64,000 nucleotides of DNA, taken from assembly GCA_017618195.1 (NCBI GenBank), contig JAFZUW010000065.1, positions 62,001 through 126,000 of the forward strand, written 5' to 3'. Shown in pieces: positions 39,301 to 46,742 of this stretch. A program made the position numbers and the translations under genes. The notes beneath the pieces were generated by a model. The model made no database searches, was not told where the DNA came from, and saw nothing but the letters and a program-made list of their open reading frames with translations. How positions within the stretch are numbered: position 1 is the first letter of the stretch; each line of letters begins with the position of its first letter. Origin of the DNA: Lachnospiraceae bacterium (GTDB lineage: Bacteria; Bacillota; Clostridia; Lachnospirales; Lachnospiraceae).

Positions 39301-39730
39301 CCACGTAAAGGCATACGACACTGGCGATACCGGTGGTGGAATCCATACGGAGGAACGTATTGCCGTCATAGCGGATCAGGCCGCTGTAACTGCCGATCCA
39401 CAGGAATCCGTCGGACGTTTCCGCGATCGCATTGGCTTCGGACGTCGGCAGACCGTTCTCGTTATCGTAAAGAACCGCCAAATACCCTGTCCCCGCAACC
39501 GTCGGATCGAACTTGATCGTGCTTCTCTTGGTTTCCTCCTGCACCGTTTCCGCCGGTTCCTCTTCCGCCGACGCGCCGGGCATCCATCCCCGGAACAGCC
39601 CCAAGAAAAAAACAAAACACAAGAATACAGCCATACGTCCCGCGTATGAACTCTTCTTGTGTTTACCATTTCCCAAACATTTCCCCGCACAGTCTTTCCG
39701 ACCATGCATGATTCGCCCAGAACTCATCAT
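36338..39730 (-). CDS. Two-component-type propeller / Y_Y_Y receptor with HD-GYP output
   Basis: About 1130 residues. After a signal or anchor segment (MAVFLCFVFFLGLF) comes a long extracellular beta-propeller made of Reg_prop-like repeats such as GFLWIGSYSGLIRYDG and DRLWVGTNDAGVAVI. A Y_Y_Y-like domain (VISYRLKGVEKNY) and one membrane helix near 820-845 follow. The cytoplasmic part is an HD-GYP domain with HDIGKIGVP (near 913) and HHERPDGKGYP (near 966), both intact, predicting cyclic-di-GMP hydrolysis. The last ~80 residues are Ala/Glu/Lys/Pro-rich and probably disordered. The start is uncertain among ATG 39730, 39727 and 39709; a GTG at 39778 is in frame. Confidence 0.85.
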   Translation of the reverse strand: MMSSGRIMHGRKDCAGKCLGNGKHKKSSYAGRMAVFLCFVFFLGLFRGWMPGASAEEEPAETVQEETKRSTIKFDPTVAGTGYLAVLYDNENGLPTSEANAIAETSDGFLWIGSYSGLIRYDGNTFLRMDSTTGIASVVCLYVDSKDRLWVGTNDAGVAVIERNKTRYYRMKDGMTSDTIRGITEAADGSIYIAMAKGIARINTDMDLQIVDHYVIKGQYIRDISTGADGVVYGLTQKGEIFTLVEKGQMQGYQYVSKLGIDEVISSIFPDPDAPGYVYLGTEESMIYRVNITGGTEDMEAYDVSPLVHINSMSKVGGSLWVCADNGGTGVLDGSHIRILQGSPLTNSIENVHQDYAGNLWFASSSQGVMKVVPNRFTNVLKQYRDELKQLGVDDEKIVVNSACVYRNRVLLGTENGLLVLNNSGKLGKLFLEDAVDASGKPIDARELVGTLYGVRIRSVIRDSKDRVWISTYSDDYGLIRYYNGHAVFFKKSDGMPSSRIRTIRECADGSILVACTGGVVRIVGDEIKEIYNESYGVENTEVLTVEEGVNGEILIGTDGDGIYVIDGEETRHYGTADGLNSGVIMRIKKDSTRDIYWIVTSNSLAFADANMRIQTIQQFPYSNNFDLYINSKDEVWIMSSNGIYVASAAEMLKNGEFDTIYFGRENGLPCIPMSNSYSDLTEDGDLYIACSKGVAKVNIERAFDAVEQPKAAVSYIEAEGVIYYPEPDGSFVIPANVKKLTIHCHIFNYSLINPVISYRLKGVEKNYKTMMRSELVPLDYTNLRGGIYYFEMHMIDILSDTKTDISVKITKEKAFYETYWFRLMAASATFGLAAWIIFLYVRRKIRKYVEREKQQQIFITEMIEAFAKTIDMKDRYTNGHSFRVADYTSMLAKELGYSDEDVIKYHRIALLHDIGKIGVPAAVLNKQGKLTDEEFAIIKSHSSRGYNVLKDISIMPELAIGAAAHHERPDGKGYPKGLKGDEIPRVAQIIAVADTFDAMYSDRPYRKRMNFEKAVSIIRDGAGTQLEKDVVEAFLRLVDRGEFRAPDDVGGGTTEDINNIHKTLNKGEAAEKKAEEAETKPAEELPKKDDAEAVAKPAEGADAEAPKEPAADEEKPAGEAPKDKPADKS

Positions 39731-39825
39731 ATTACGCACCGTCCTCAATACTGCTCTTGTTTGGTAACATTGTAGCACACGAAAGTGTATAAGAAAAGAG
39801 AAATTTTTTTATGTATTTCCATGCA

Positions 39826-39865
39826 TAAAAGAACGGCAAATGTCACATTTTCGTGGCATTTGCCG
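39826..39865 (-). terminator. Terminator of the XRE regulator gene
   Basis: CGGCAAATG (39834-39842) and CATTTGCCG (39857-39865) form a nine-base stem, followed on the minus strand by TTCTTTTATG. It begins right after the regulator's stop codon. Confidence 0.8.
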
Positions 39866-39870
39866 CCAAA

Positions 39871-40869
39871 TTATCGGTCATTCCTGTCGCACACCGATTT
39901 CACGATTATGCACAGTGCCGCAAAGAGCACTCCGGCAACCGGCCAGATGATCCAGCTCTTATCCCAGCTGTTGCCGATAAAGCTCCAGCCGAGGTAGATC
40001 GCGGTCGCTGCAAGCCAGAAGGTTCCGGCAAATGCGCCGACTACCGTGTTGCTTTTCTTCTCACGGATCGAGTAGTCGCCTTCCTGAAGGAGCTTGTCAA
40101 AAGCTCCCATCATGGAACCGGCGCGAACGAAGAGGTTCACTGCCGCTGCAACCATCGCAAGAAGCACTACGACCATGAACAGGACGAGGGCATTTTGCGG
40201 AAAGATACAGGATACCATAACAAGCGGAACCACGCCGAGGATGCACAGCAGAACGCCGCCGGCGATCATGCGGCCGTGCTTTTCTTTGAGCATGTTCTTC
40301 CGTTCGTTAACCATGCCGGACACTCCGTACATCGTCTCGATCGGTTCGGTTTCAAGGTACTGGAAGGGCTTTCTCTTAAGCCCGTCAAGAACAAGGACGC
40401 ATACCGCCGCAGCAATCATTACAAGGAGTGCGCCTACGCCGCAGGCTACCATTACGCCTTCCAATGACTTGTTGCCGGGGATCTGGGAAATCGCGAGCAG
40501 TGCGATCAATACTGCCGGTCCGAGAATGATCAGGCTGACCATATTGGCAAGGCGGGGGCTGAGTCTTTCTTCAAGGGCAAGAAACTCGTTGGCTTCTTCC
40601 ATCGAAACCAGTCGGTATCCGGTCGTGCTTTCATCGTAGGAAACCATGCCTCCTGCCAGGTCGGCGGGCTCCATTTCGTCCTTTAAAAGGTAGTCGGTGC
40701 TGACACCGAAAAGGTCTGCCATCTTAATGATCTTCTGAATATCGGGAATCGCCTGTGCGCTCTCCCATTTGGAAATGGACTGTCTGGAAACGGAAAGCTG
40801 CTCCGCAAGCTCTTCCTGAGACCAGCCGTTTCTTTTTCTTTCGTTGATTATCTTATCTGCTAAAATCAT
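39871..40869 (-). CDS. XRE-family regulator with multi-pass membrane domain
   Basis: 332 residues. Residues 1-60 are a helix-turn-helix of the Xre type: NGWSQEELAEQLSVSRQSISKWESAQ, then PDIQKIIKMADLFGVSTDYLL. A ~50-residue linker leads to about six hydrophobic helices (for example LIILGPAVLIALLAI and WIIWPVAGVLFAALCIIV), so the DNA-binding head is held at the membrane. Such HTH-membrane fusions are common in Clostridia and usually control nearby or their own genes. The start is ATG 40869, with AAGGA seven bases upstream. A consensus promoter overlapped by a palindrome lies at 41046-41084, suggesting autoregulation. The signal sensed is unknown. Confidence 0.87.
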   Translation of the reverse strand: MILADKIINERKRNGWSQEELAEQLSVSRQSISKWESAQAIPDIQKIIKMADLFGVSTDYLLKDEMEPADLAGGMVSYDESTTGYRLVSMEEANEFLALEERLSPRLANMVSLIILGPAVLIALLAISQIPGNKSLEGVMVACGVGALLVMIAAAVCVLVLDGLKRKPFQYLETEPIETMYGVSGMVNERKNMLKEKHGRMIAGGVLLCILGVVPLVMVSCIFPQNALVLFMVVVLLAMVAAAVNLFVRAGSMMGAFDKLLQEGDYSIREKKSNTVVGAFAGTFWLAATAIYLGWSFIGNSWDKSWIIWPVAGVLFAALCIIVKSVCDRNDR

Positions 40870-41045
40870 ATTAATTCCTTTCTGCATGTGCGATGTGTGC
40901 GGGCGTGTCCGCCTTCTGCCCGTCCGGATAGGTTTCAAATTTCTGTTATCCGGATGGGTTCGGACCGCCTGCCGCGTCCTTCATCGTCTGCCTGTGTTGT
41001 TGTCTCGCTTAAGCAAGTTCATCGTAACAAAACAGTCGGTTGCAG

Positions 41046-41084
41046 TCTATAAACCCGGCTTTTCAATTTGTCAACCGGCGGTTG
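41046..41084 (-). promoter_or_regulatory. XRE gene promoter with overlapping palindromic operator
   Basis: Minus strand: -35 TTGACA (41069-41074) and -10 TATAGA (41046-41051), 17 bases apart. A perfect palindrome CAACCG-G-CGGTTG (41072-41084) overlaps the -35. The half-site CGGTTGCA recurs at 41037-41044, 42 bases away and just past the -10. This layout fits a dimeric HTH repressor binding both sides of the promoter. Confidence 0.65.
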
Positions 41085-41186
41085 CATTTGCCGTAAAATA
41101 AGGGTTTACAGCAGGTTTTCCCCTGTTAAAGCATAACATGACGGAGGGATTGCGTCAATCCTTTCAATCACTGAAAAACGGGTATA

Positions 41187-41223
41187 AAAATCCCCGCGAA
41201 ACCGGTTATAAAGTTTCGCGGGG
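41187..41223 (-). terminator. glyS terminator
   Basis: CCCCGCGAAAC (41192-41202) and GTTTCGCGGGG (41213-41223) form an 11-base stem; the minus strand continues with ATTTTTA. Confidence 0.9.
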
Positions 41224-41256
41224 TATTCATTTTACCATTCTGTTTTTGAAACTCGC

Positions 41257-42645
41257 TTACCATTCGAACTTGGAAGCAAAATAGCTCTTCAGATCCTCGA
41301 TCTTAATTCTTTCCTGCTCCATCGTGTCACGGTCGCGGACGGTTACGCAGCCGTCGGTCTCGGAGTCGAAATCGTAGGTTACGCAGAACGGAGTTCCGAT
41401 CTCGTCCTGACGGCGGTAACGCTTACCGATGTTTCCGCGGTCATCGTATTCGCAGTTGTAGTATTTGCTGAGCTCTGCATAAATCTTGTCAGCGCCTTCG
41501 GCAAGCTTCTTCGAAAGCGGAAGCACGCCGATCTTAACCGGTGCAAGTGCCGGATGGAAATGAAGCACGGTACGTACATCACCCTCGGCAAGCTCTTCCT
41601 CGTCGTATGCTGCGCACAGGAACGCAAGAACGACACGGTCTGCACCGAGTGAAGGCTCAACAACGTAAGGGGTGTATCTCTGCTGCTTCTCGTCATCAAA
41701 GTAAGTCAGATCCTCGCCGGACGTATTGATGTGCTGCGTCAGGTCATAGTCGGTACGGTCCGCAATACCCCAAAGCTCGCCCCAGCCGAACGGGAACAGG
41801 AACTCGATATCGGTCGTGCCCTTCGAATAGAAGCACAGCTCCTCGGGAGCATGGTCGCGGAGACGCATCTCATCTTCCTTGATACCGAGCGAAAGCAGCC
41901 AGTCACGGCAGAATGCTCTCCAATACTGAAACCACTCAAGGTCGGTACCGGGCTCGCAGAAGAACTCCAGTTCCATCTGCTCGAACTCACGGGTACGGAA
42001 CGTGAAGTTACCGGGCGTGATCTCGTTACGGAAGCTCTTACCGATCTGGCCGATACCGAACGGAATCTTCTTACGGCTCGTACGCTGTACGTTCTTGAAG
42101 TTTACGAAGATACCCTGTGCGGTCTCCGGACGGAGATATACGGTGTTCTTCGCATCCTCGGTAACGCCCTGGAACGTCTTGAACATCAGGTTGAACTGAC
42201 GGATGTCGGTGAAATTATGCTTGCCGCAGGTCGGGCACGGAACGTTATTGTCCTCGATGAATGCCTTCATCTCTTCCTGGGAAAATGCGTCGATCGGCTT
42301 CGGAAGCGTGATGCCTTTCTCAGCCGCGAAATCCTCGATCAGCTTATCCGCACGGAAACGCTCGTGGCACTCCTTACAATCCATCAAAGGATCGCTGAAA
42401 CCGCCGAGATGACCGGATGCAACCCAAGTCTGAGGGTTCATCAGGATCGCGCAGTCAACGCCTACATTATAAGGATTCTCCTGAATGAACTTCTTCCACC
42501 AGGCTTTCTTAACGTTGTTCTTTAACTCTACTCCGAGGTTACCGTAATCCCAGGTGTTGGCCAGGCCGCCGTAGATTTCGGAGCCCGGATATACAAAGCC
42601 TCTCGCTTTCGCGAGTGCAACAATCTTGTCCATAGTCTTTTCCAT
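41257..42645 (-). CDS. glyS: Glycyl-tRNA synthetase, single-chain type
   Basis: 462-residue class II enzyme of the homodimeric (archaeal/eukaryotic-like) type, not the alpha2beta2 type. The N-terminal [20 protein letters not shown], the zinc-site [13 protein letters not shown] and [25 protein letters not shown] (motif 2 region), [15 protein letters not shown] and the motif 3 stretch [14 protein letters not shown] are all present, followed by the anticodon-binding domain. The start is ATG 42645; a GTG at 42660 lies within the GTGAGG binding site. The leader is about 30 bases, too short for a T-box. Confidence 0.97.
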   Translation of the reverse strand: MEKTMDKIVALAKARGFVYPGSEIYGGLANTWDYGNLGVELKNNVKKAWWKKFIQENPYNVGVDCAILMNPQTWVASGHLGGFSDPLMDCKECHERFRADKLIEDFAAEKGITLPKPIDAFSQEEMKAFIEDNNVPCPTCGKHNFTDIRQFNLMFKTFQGVTEDAKNTVYLRPETAQGIFVNFKNVQRTSRKKIPFGIGQIGKSFRNEITPGNFTFRTREFEQMELEFFCEPGTDLEWFQYWRAFCRDWLLSLGIKEDEMRLRDHAPEELCFYSKGTTDIEFLFPFGWGELWGIADRTDYDLTQHINTSGEDLTYFDDEKQQRYTPYVVEPSLGADRVVLAFLCAAYDEEELAEGDVRTVLHFHPALAPVKIGVLPLSKKLAEGADKIYAELSKYYNCEYDDRGNIGKRYRRQDEIGTPFCVTYDFDSETDGCVTVRDRDTMEQERIKIEDLKSYFASKFEW

Positions 42646-42681
42646 AGTGTTGTACCTCACTTTTACTGTAATTACTTCAAT

Positions 42682-42710
42682 ATATTAGCCTTGAAAAACG
42701 GCAATGTCAA
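42682..42710 (-). promoter_or_regulatory. glyS promoter
   Basis: Minus strand: -35 TTGACA (42705-42710), 17-base spacer, -10 TAATAT (42682-42687), giving a short leader to ATG 42645. Confidence 0.75.
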
Positions 42711-42914
42711 ATCCTTTTTTGCAAAAACCATGCAACCGTTTTGTTTCCGTGTCGAATAATTAGATGGAGGGAGAAATACTTCCGGCGCGGATATTTCATT
42801 CCGGCCCTCAAAGAGGAACGGCGCCTGACGCGGAATAAGCGGTTCGAAGGCCAAGAGCAAGCGGCACCGCGCGCGCCGGATAATACAATCTGTTTTGTAA
42901 AAAGGAGGATTAAT

Positions 42915-43874
42915 ATGAATAGAGAACAGTTTCTTGATGCCGTCGGTCAGACCGACGAACAGCTGCTTTCAGAGACCGAGCAGCTGCGGAAGGCATCCTC
43001 TGCCGGCAGCACGGTATCCTATCGCTCCGCCGAAACGCGCAGGCCGATCAGGCGGCGTGTAGTCTTCGTGCTTGCGGCGTGTCTGGTTCTCGCTATGGGC
43101 GCAGTCGCTGCGTATGCATCCGGGGTATTCCGAAGGAGCGGTTCGACAAGCACGGGAACGGACGACGAAGGAAATGAGCTTTTGTTTTTCGTGCCCGATG
43201 AGGACATGCGGCTTCCGGTTTCCTCATTTGCCGGCGAGGTACGCAACTCGACAACATACATGTATGAATACTGGCAGCGCTCGCAGGGCGTGGAATTCCC
43301 GTATCCGGACCCGAGGGACGCTCAGGACGGCTTCCACCTGCCTGATACAAAGGATGTTCCTTATATGCACGCGGTCGCATTTGCCTCAACGGCTGAGGCA
43401 GCTGCTTACATCGGCTACAGCAGCCTGAAGCTTCCCGCATTTGTTGCCGACGCTGCACCGCGCTATTTATATGTGTGCTCCATGGGTGATGACCATGAAT
43501 TCATGATCGGCGACAAAACCGAACCGGATTTTCAGCTTGCCTGGATCCAGCTTCATTCCGAGTATGACATGAACGGTATCAAAGTCATCTCGAACATCTA
43601 TCTGATTACGGAGCATTTCATTAATCGCAGGGCCATTTATGCTTCCGGCTCGCAGGGTACCGACGGAATCACACTCAGTACCGAGGTTGTAAATGACCGT
43701 GAGTTCCAGGTCGCAGACTACGGTCCGTCCGTCTATGCCCTTAGTGCAGGCAATATCGAGAAGGAAATCATCTGGGCCGAGGACAAGGTGGAATACCACC
43801 TGAACATCAGTTATCCCGAATCACAGGAAGAGGAGGCAAACCGGATCATCGCAGATTGGATGAACGGCTTCTGA
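42915..43874 (+). CDS. Orphan single-pass membrane protein, anti-sigma-like layout
   Basis: 319 residues, not recognised with certainty. An N-terminal cytoplasmic part of ~46 residues (MNREQFLDAVGQTDEQLLSE) is followed by one membrane helix at ~47-68 and an extracytoplasmic part of ~250 residues with several mixed beta stretches (HFINRRAIYASGSQ, VEYHLNISYPESQEEEANRI). This layout matches Clostridial membrane-anchored proteins encoded beside ECF sigma factors, but no sigma gene is adjacent. Its start has AAGGAGG six bases upstream. It is the only rightward gene between the epimerase at 1.4-2.5 kb and pepF at 59.5 kb. An anti-sigma or surface-sensing role is a guess. Confidence 0.6.
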   Translation: MNREQFLDAVGQTDEQLLSETEQLRKASSAGSTVSYRSAETRRPIRRRVVFVLAACLVLAMGAVAAYASGVFRRSGSTSTGTDDEGNELLFFVPDEDMRLPVSSFAGEVRNSTTYMYEYWQRSQGVEFPYPDPRDAQDGFHLPDTKDVPYMHAVAFASTAEAAAYIGYSSLKLPAFVADAAPRYLYVCSMGDDHEFMIGDKTEPDFQLAWIQLHSEYDMNGIKVISNIYLITEHFINRRAIYASGSQGTDGITLSTEVVNDREFQVADYGPSVYALSAGNIEKEIIWAEDKVEYHLNISYPESQEEEANRIIADWMNGF

Positions 43875-43890
43875 TAAACGCAGCCCAATC

Positions 43891-43979
43891 AAAAAGAGGA
43901 CACCGCAAATGTACCGCCCTGCAATCGCCGGATATAAGGTCTGACGATTGGGGACGGTACATACGGATGTCCTCTTTTT
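43891..43979. terminator. Nested 89-base hairpin, bidirectional terminator
   Basis: The outer stem AAAAAGAGGACA (43891-43902) pairs perfectly with 43968-43979. Inside it, CCG/CGG and ATGTACCG/CGGTACAT (43909-43916 with 43955-43962) pair, and then CAATCG/CGATTG (43922-43927 with 43945-43950). It has an A/T run at both ends and lies between converging genes. The three-tier structure is larger than a terminator needs and may be a mobile repeat. Confidence 0.75.
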
Positions 43980-44065
43980 ACTTGTTAATATTCCTGCTTC
44001 ACAGGCGGCTCCCGGCCGGGCGTTTTACTCCGCCTTCCATGCCGGCGGCTCTGCAGTTCCCGGTT

Positions 44066-44800
44066 TCACTCCGCGGTCTCCCCGGCAAGTGCCGCGGCAG
44101 CGGCTGTCTCCTGCTGTTTAAGCTTCTTACGGAACATCAATACCGTCACAACGATACACAGGATTTCATACAGGAATAATGCATATCCGAATATCGAATA
44201 AATCAGCCCGTATATATTCCCAATCGTTTTGAAGCTCTCCGGGCGGTTGTAAACCAACACTGTCATAACCGCATTAATCAGCCGCATCGCGAATTCGATA
44301 ATCACGCAACAGAAAAACACTTTCCACAGCTTCGCAGTGTCCTCGGAGAAAGGTTTTACCATATTCCTCATACCGAGCGCGTAGATAACCCGCCAGCCCA
44401 ATACTGCCAACAGAAGTATTAACGTAAAAATCTCAGTCGTTGTGTTATACGGGGCGTTCCAATAGAAAGCCGTATTGATAAAATTCAGCGCCGTCGCAAA
44501 AAGCCCTATGACAGCCGCAAGCAGCAGCTCTTTCGAGTACTTACGCAGTAAAAGCATGGTAAGAAAACGAGCGAGCAAAAAGGCGATTGCGATGTAGATT
44601 AAAATTTTCCCGTGCTCTGCCAGAAATCTGACAAACTTTACCTTGAAATCACTCGGCTCAATTCCCTTTTCCGCATTATCTTTCTGCGCTTTCGTGGCGA
44701 TTTGGATGCATATACTCTCAAGAACACTGTAAATCGTTCCTGCGAGAAACACCCACCAAAACAGTTTCAGTCTTTTGTAGAACTCCTTTTCAACAACCAT
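44066..44800 (-). CDS. Multi-pass membrane protein of unknown function
   Basis: 244 residues with about seven hydrophobic segments (WWVFLAGTIYSVLESICIQI, ILIYIAIAFLLARFL, ELLLAAVIGLFATALNFI, IFTLILLLAVLGWRVIYALGM, FFCCVIIEFAMRLINAVM, ALFLYEILCIVVTVLMF) and an Ala-rich tail. No family motif is recognised. It lies 37 bases downstream of recO on the same strand and may be read with it. A role cannot be assigned. Confidence 0.65.
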   Translation of the reverse strand: MVVEKEFYKRLKLFWWVFLAGTIYSVLESICIQIATKAQKDNAEKGIEPSDFKVKFVRFLAEHGKILIYIAIAFLLARFLTMLLLRKYSKELLLAAVIGLFATALNFINTAFYWNAPYNTTTEIFTLILLLAVLGWRVIYALGMRNMVKPFSEDTAKLWKVFFCCVIIEFAMRLINAVMTVLVYNRPESFKTIGNIYGLIYSIFGYALFLYEILCIVVTVLMFRKKLKQQETAAAAALAGETAE

Positions 44801-44837
44801 ATTCCCCTCCCTCGGACGGGTCTTCGGACCGTCCTAT

Positions 44838-45632
44838 TTATATTTTCAGCGTCTCCAAAAACGCGAGACTTCGAAACGTGCGGTGCACCCTCTCCCGAAG
44901 GAATGCATCGACAGCCTTTGTCAGCTCCTCTAACACCGGTTCGCTCAATGTGAAGCTGTACAGTTTCTCCGGCGGCGTCGCTCCGATAAACCGGATTGCA
45001 TACCACGCCGATTCACTCAGATTCATAAAATCGTTGTCCGCGATTCCGAGGCGGATTTCCTTATCCCGCCGTGCATCCGGATAATAATCGTCGGCCGCGC
45101 ACTGCCTGCAGACACGCCCGCCCGAGCGCACGCTGAACACATATTCCGGCGCGGTACTGCGGCATCTTACGCATCGTTCCGTCTCCGGTCCCTCGCCGTT
45201 CAGATAAAGCATTTTCAACTCAAAAACGACCTTCGCAAGCTTCGGTCCGATGCTTTGGTTGGTCAGTGCCCGGAGCGATTGATATAAAAGCTTTAAAACC
45301 TCCGATTCGTCATTTCCTTCCATCGTCGCATACTCGGCAAATTCGAGCATGTAGCTTCCGTAACAGGTGAGTTCCACGTCCTGCGTCAGTTCCGGAAAGA
45401 ACCGCACGCCTTCAAGCCCCGTCACATTGTATGCCGAGCGTCCTTCCACCATCCGGAATTTCGCGAAGGTAAACGGTTGCGTGCACGCCAGCAAAGTGCT
45501 TCCCTGCCTTCTCGCGCCGCGGGCAAATGCGACGATCTTGCCCCTTTCCTTCGTCAGAATCACAAGCCTTCGGTCGTAGTCGCCTGACGGAGACGTTTCC
45601 AAAACCATTCCCGTTAAGATTATCTGGTCCAA
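44838..45632 (-). CDS. recO: DNA repair protein RecO
   Basis: 264 residues. It has the N-terminal OB fold (LTGMVLETSPSGDYDRRLVILTKERGKIVAFARGARR), a helical middle and a zinc-binding set CVRCRSTAPEYVF...CRQC, as in Gram-positive RecO. It helps RecR and RecF load RecA at gaps and anneals single strands. The start appears to be TTG 45632, because AGGAGG is placed ten bases upstream; the first ATG is eight codons further in and would cut into the first strand. It follows era on the same strand after 75 bases, a common era-recO order. Confidence 0.93.
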   Translation of the reverse strand: MDQIILTGMVLETSPSGDYDRRLVILTKERGKIVAFARGARRQGSTLLACTQPFTFAKFRMVEGRSAYNVTGLEGVRFFPELTQDVELTCYGSYMLEFAEYATMEGNDESEVLKLLYQSLRALTNQSIGPKLAKVVFELKMLYLNGEGPETERCVRCRSTAPEYVFSVRSGGRVCRQCAADDYYPDARRDKEIRLGIADNDFMNLSESAWYAIRFIGATPPEKLYSFTLSEPVLEELTKAVDAFLRERVHRTFRSLAFLETLKI

Positions 45633-45707
45633 CCCGTCAGGTCCTCCTTCCTGTCATAAATCCGGTCCTGCCCAAACGGGCGGATTCTTAAGCCGTGCTC
45701 CGTGCCG

Positions 45708-46622
45708 CTACTCTTCCTCGTCGTGGTTCACATATCCGTAGTTCTTGAGCATGACGTCATTGTCGCGCCAGTCCTTCTTCACCTTTACCCAAAGCTGAAG
45801 ATTGACTTTGCAGCCGACCATCATCTCAATCTCCTTGCGCGCGTCCTGTCCGATCTTTTTGAGCATCGAGCCCTGCTTGCCGATAATGATCCCCTTGTGG
45901 GAATCGCGCTCGCAGATGATCGTCGCCTCAATATCGATCAGCCGTCCGCCCGGTCTTTCATGCATCTTTTCGATCGTAACGGCGATTCCGTGCGGCACTT
46001 CATCGGAAAGGTTACGGAGCGCCTTCTCACGGATCATCTCGGCGGCAATCTGCCGCTCGGGCTGGTCGGTCACGGTATCTTCGTCAAAGTACATCGGTCC
46101 TTCCGAAAGGTGTGAGAACAAAACCTCGAGGAGGTGGTCCGTATTTTCCCCTTTCAGCGCCGATACGGGAACGATCTCGGCAAATTCCATCTGCTTCGCG
46201 TAGTTCGCGATAAATCCGAGCAGTTCCTCCTTCTTCACGCGGTCGATCTTGTTGATGACAAGGATGACCGGCGTTCCGCAGTTTTTGAGTTTCTCGACGA
46301 TGTACTGCTCGCCTGCGCCGATATAGTCGGTCGGCTCCACGAGCCACAGGATCACGTCGGCGTCGGTAAATGTGCTTTCGGCCGTCTCCACCATAAACTC
46401 GCCGAGCTTGTTCTTCGACTTGTGGATGCCCGGCGTATCAAGGAAGATCACCTGCCCGCGTTTGTCCGTATAAACGGTCTGAATGCGGTTTCTCGTCGTC
46501 TGGGGCTTGTTCGAGGTAATGGCAATCTTCTGTCCGATCAGGCGGTTCATCAAGGTGGATTTGCCGACGTTCGGCCGCCCGACCAGTGCGACAAATCCGG
46601 ATTTAAACTTTTCCATACTCAT
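45708..46622 (-). CDS. era: GTPase Era
   Basis: 304 residues. The G domain has GRPNVGKSTLMNRLIG (G1), FLDTPGIHKSK (G3) and LVINKIDRVKKEE (G4). The C-terminal KH domain is seen as HKGIIIGKQGSMLKKIGQDAR. Era binds the 3' end of 16S rRNA and assists 30S assembly. The start is ATG 46622 or 46616, with GGAAAG upstream; the frame is open to 46709 but that extension lacks a binding site. It precedes recO. Confidence 0.97.
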   Translation of the reverse strand: MSMEKFKSGFVALVGRPNVGKSTLMNRLIGQKIAITSNKPQTTRNRIQTVYTDKRGQVIFLDTPGIHKSKNKLGEFMVETAESTFTDADVILWLVEPTDYIGAGEQYIVEKLKNCGTPVILVINKIDRVKKEELLGFIANYAKQMEFAEIVPVSALKGENTDHLLEVLFSHLSEGPMYFDEDTVTDQPERQIAAEMIREKALRNLSDEVPHGIAVTIEKMHERPGGRLIDIEATIICERDSHKGIIIGKQGSMLKKIGQDARKEIEMMVGCKVNLQLWVKVKKDWRDNDVMLKNYGYVNHDEEE

Positions 46623-46742
46623 ATTCTTTCCATTTCGTAACAATATCGTTCGTATATTTGTACCCGTGCTGAGGGGTTCCCGGAGATTCTTCCGCGCAGC
46701 TCCCGGCAACGGTCCTGTCCGAAGGAATCCTTCCCGGCCGGC

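Larger units (their letters stand above)
40870..41256. other. Intergenic region between XRE regulator and glyS
   Basis: 387 bases without a gene. From left to right they hold the regulator's leader of about 170 bases, its promoter and operator (41037-41086), about 100 bases with nothing recognised, and the glyS terminator. The leader's open frame upstream of ATG 40869 has no ribosome binding site of its own. Confidence 0.6.

Noticed and set aside
42646-42681. T-box leader for glyS
   Set aside because: The promoter leaves a leader of only about 30 bases, too short for a T-box structure.
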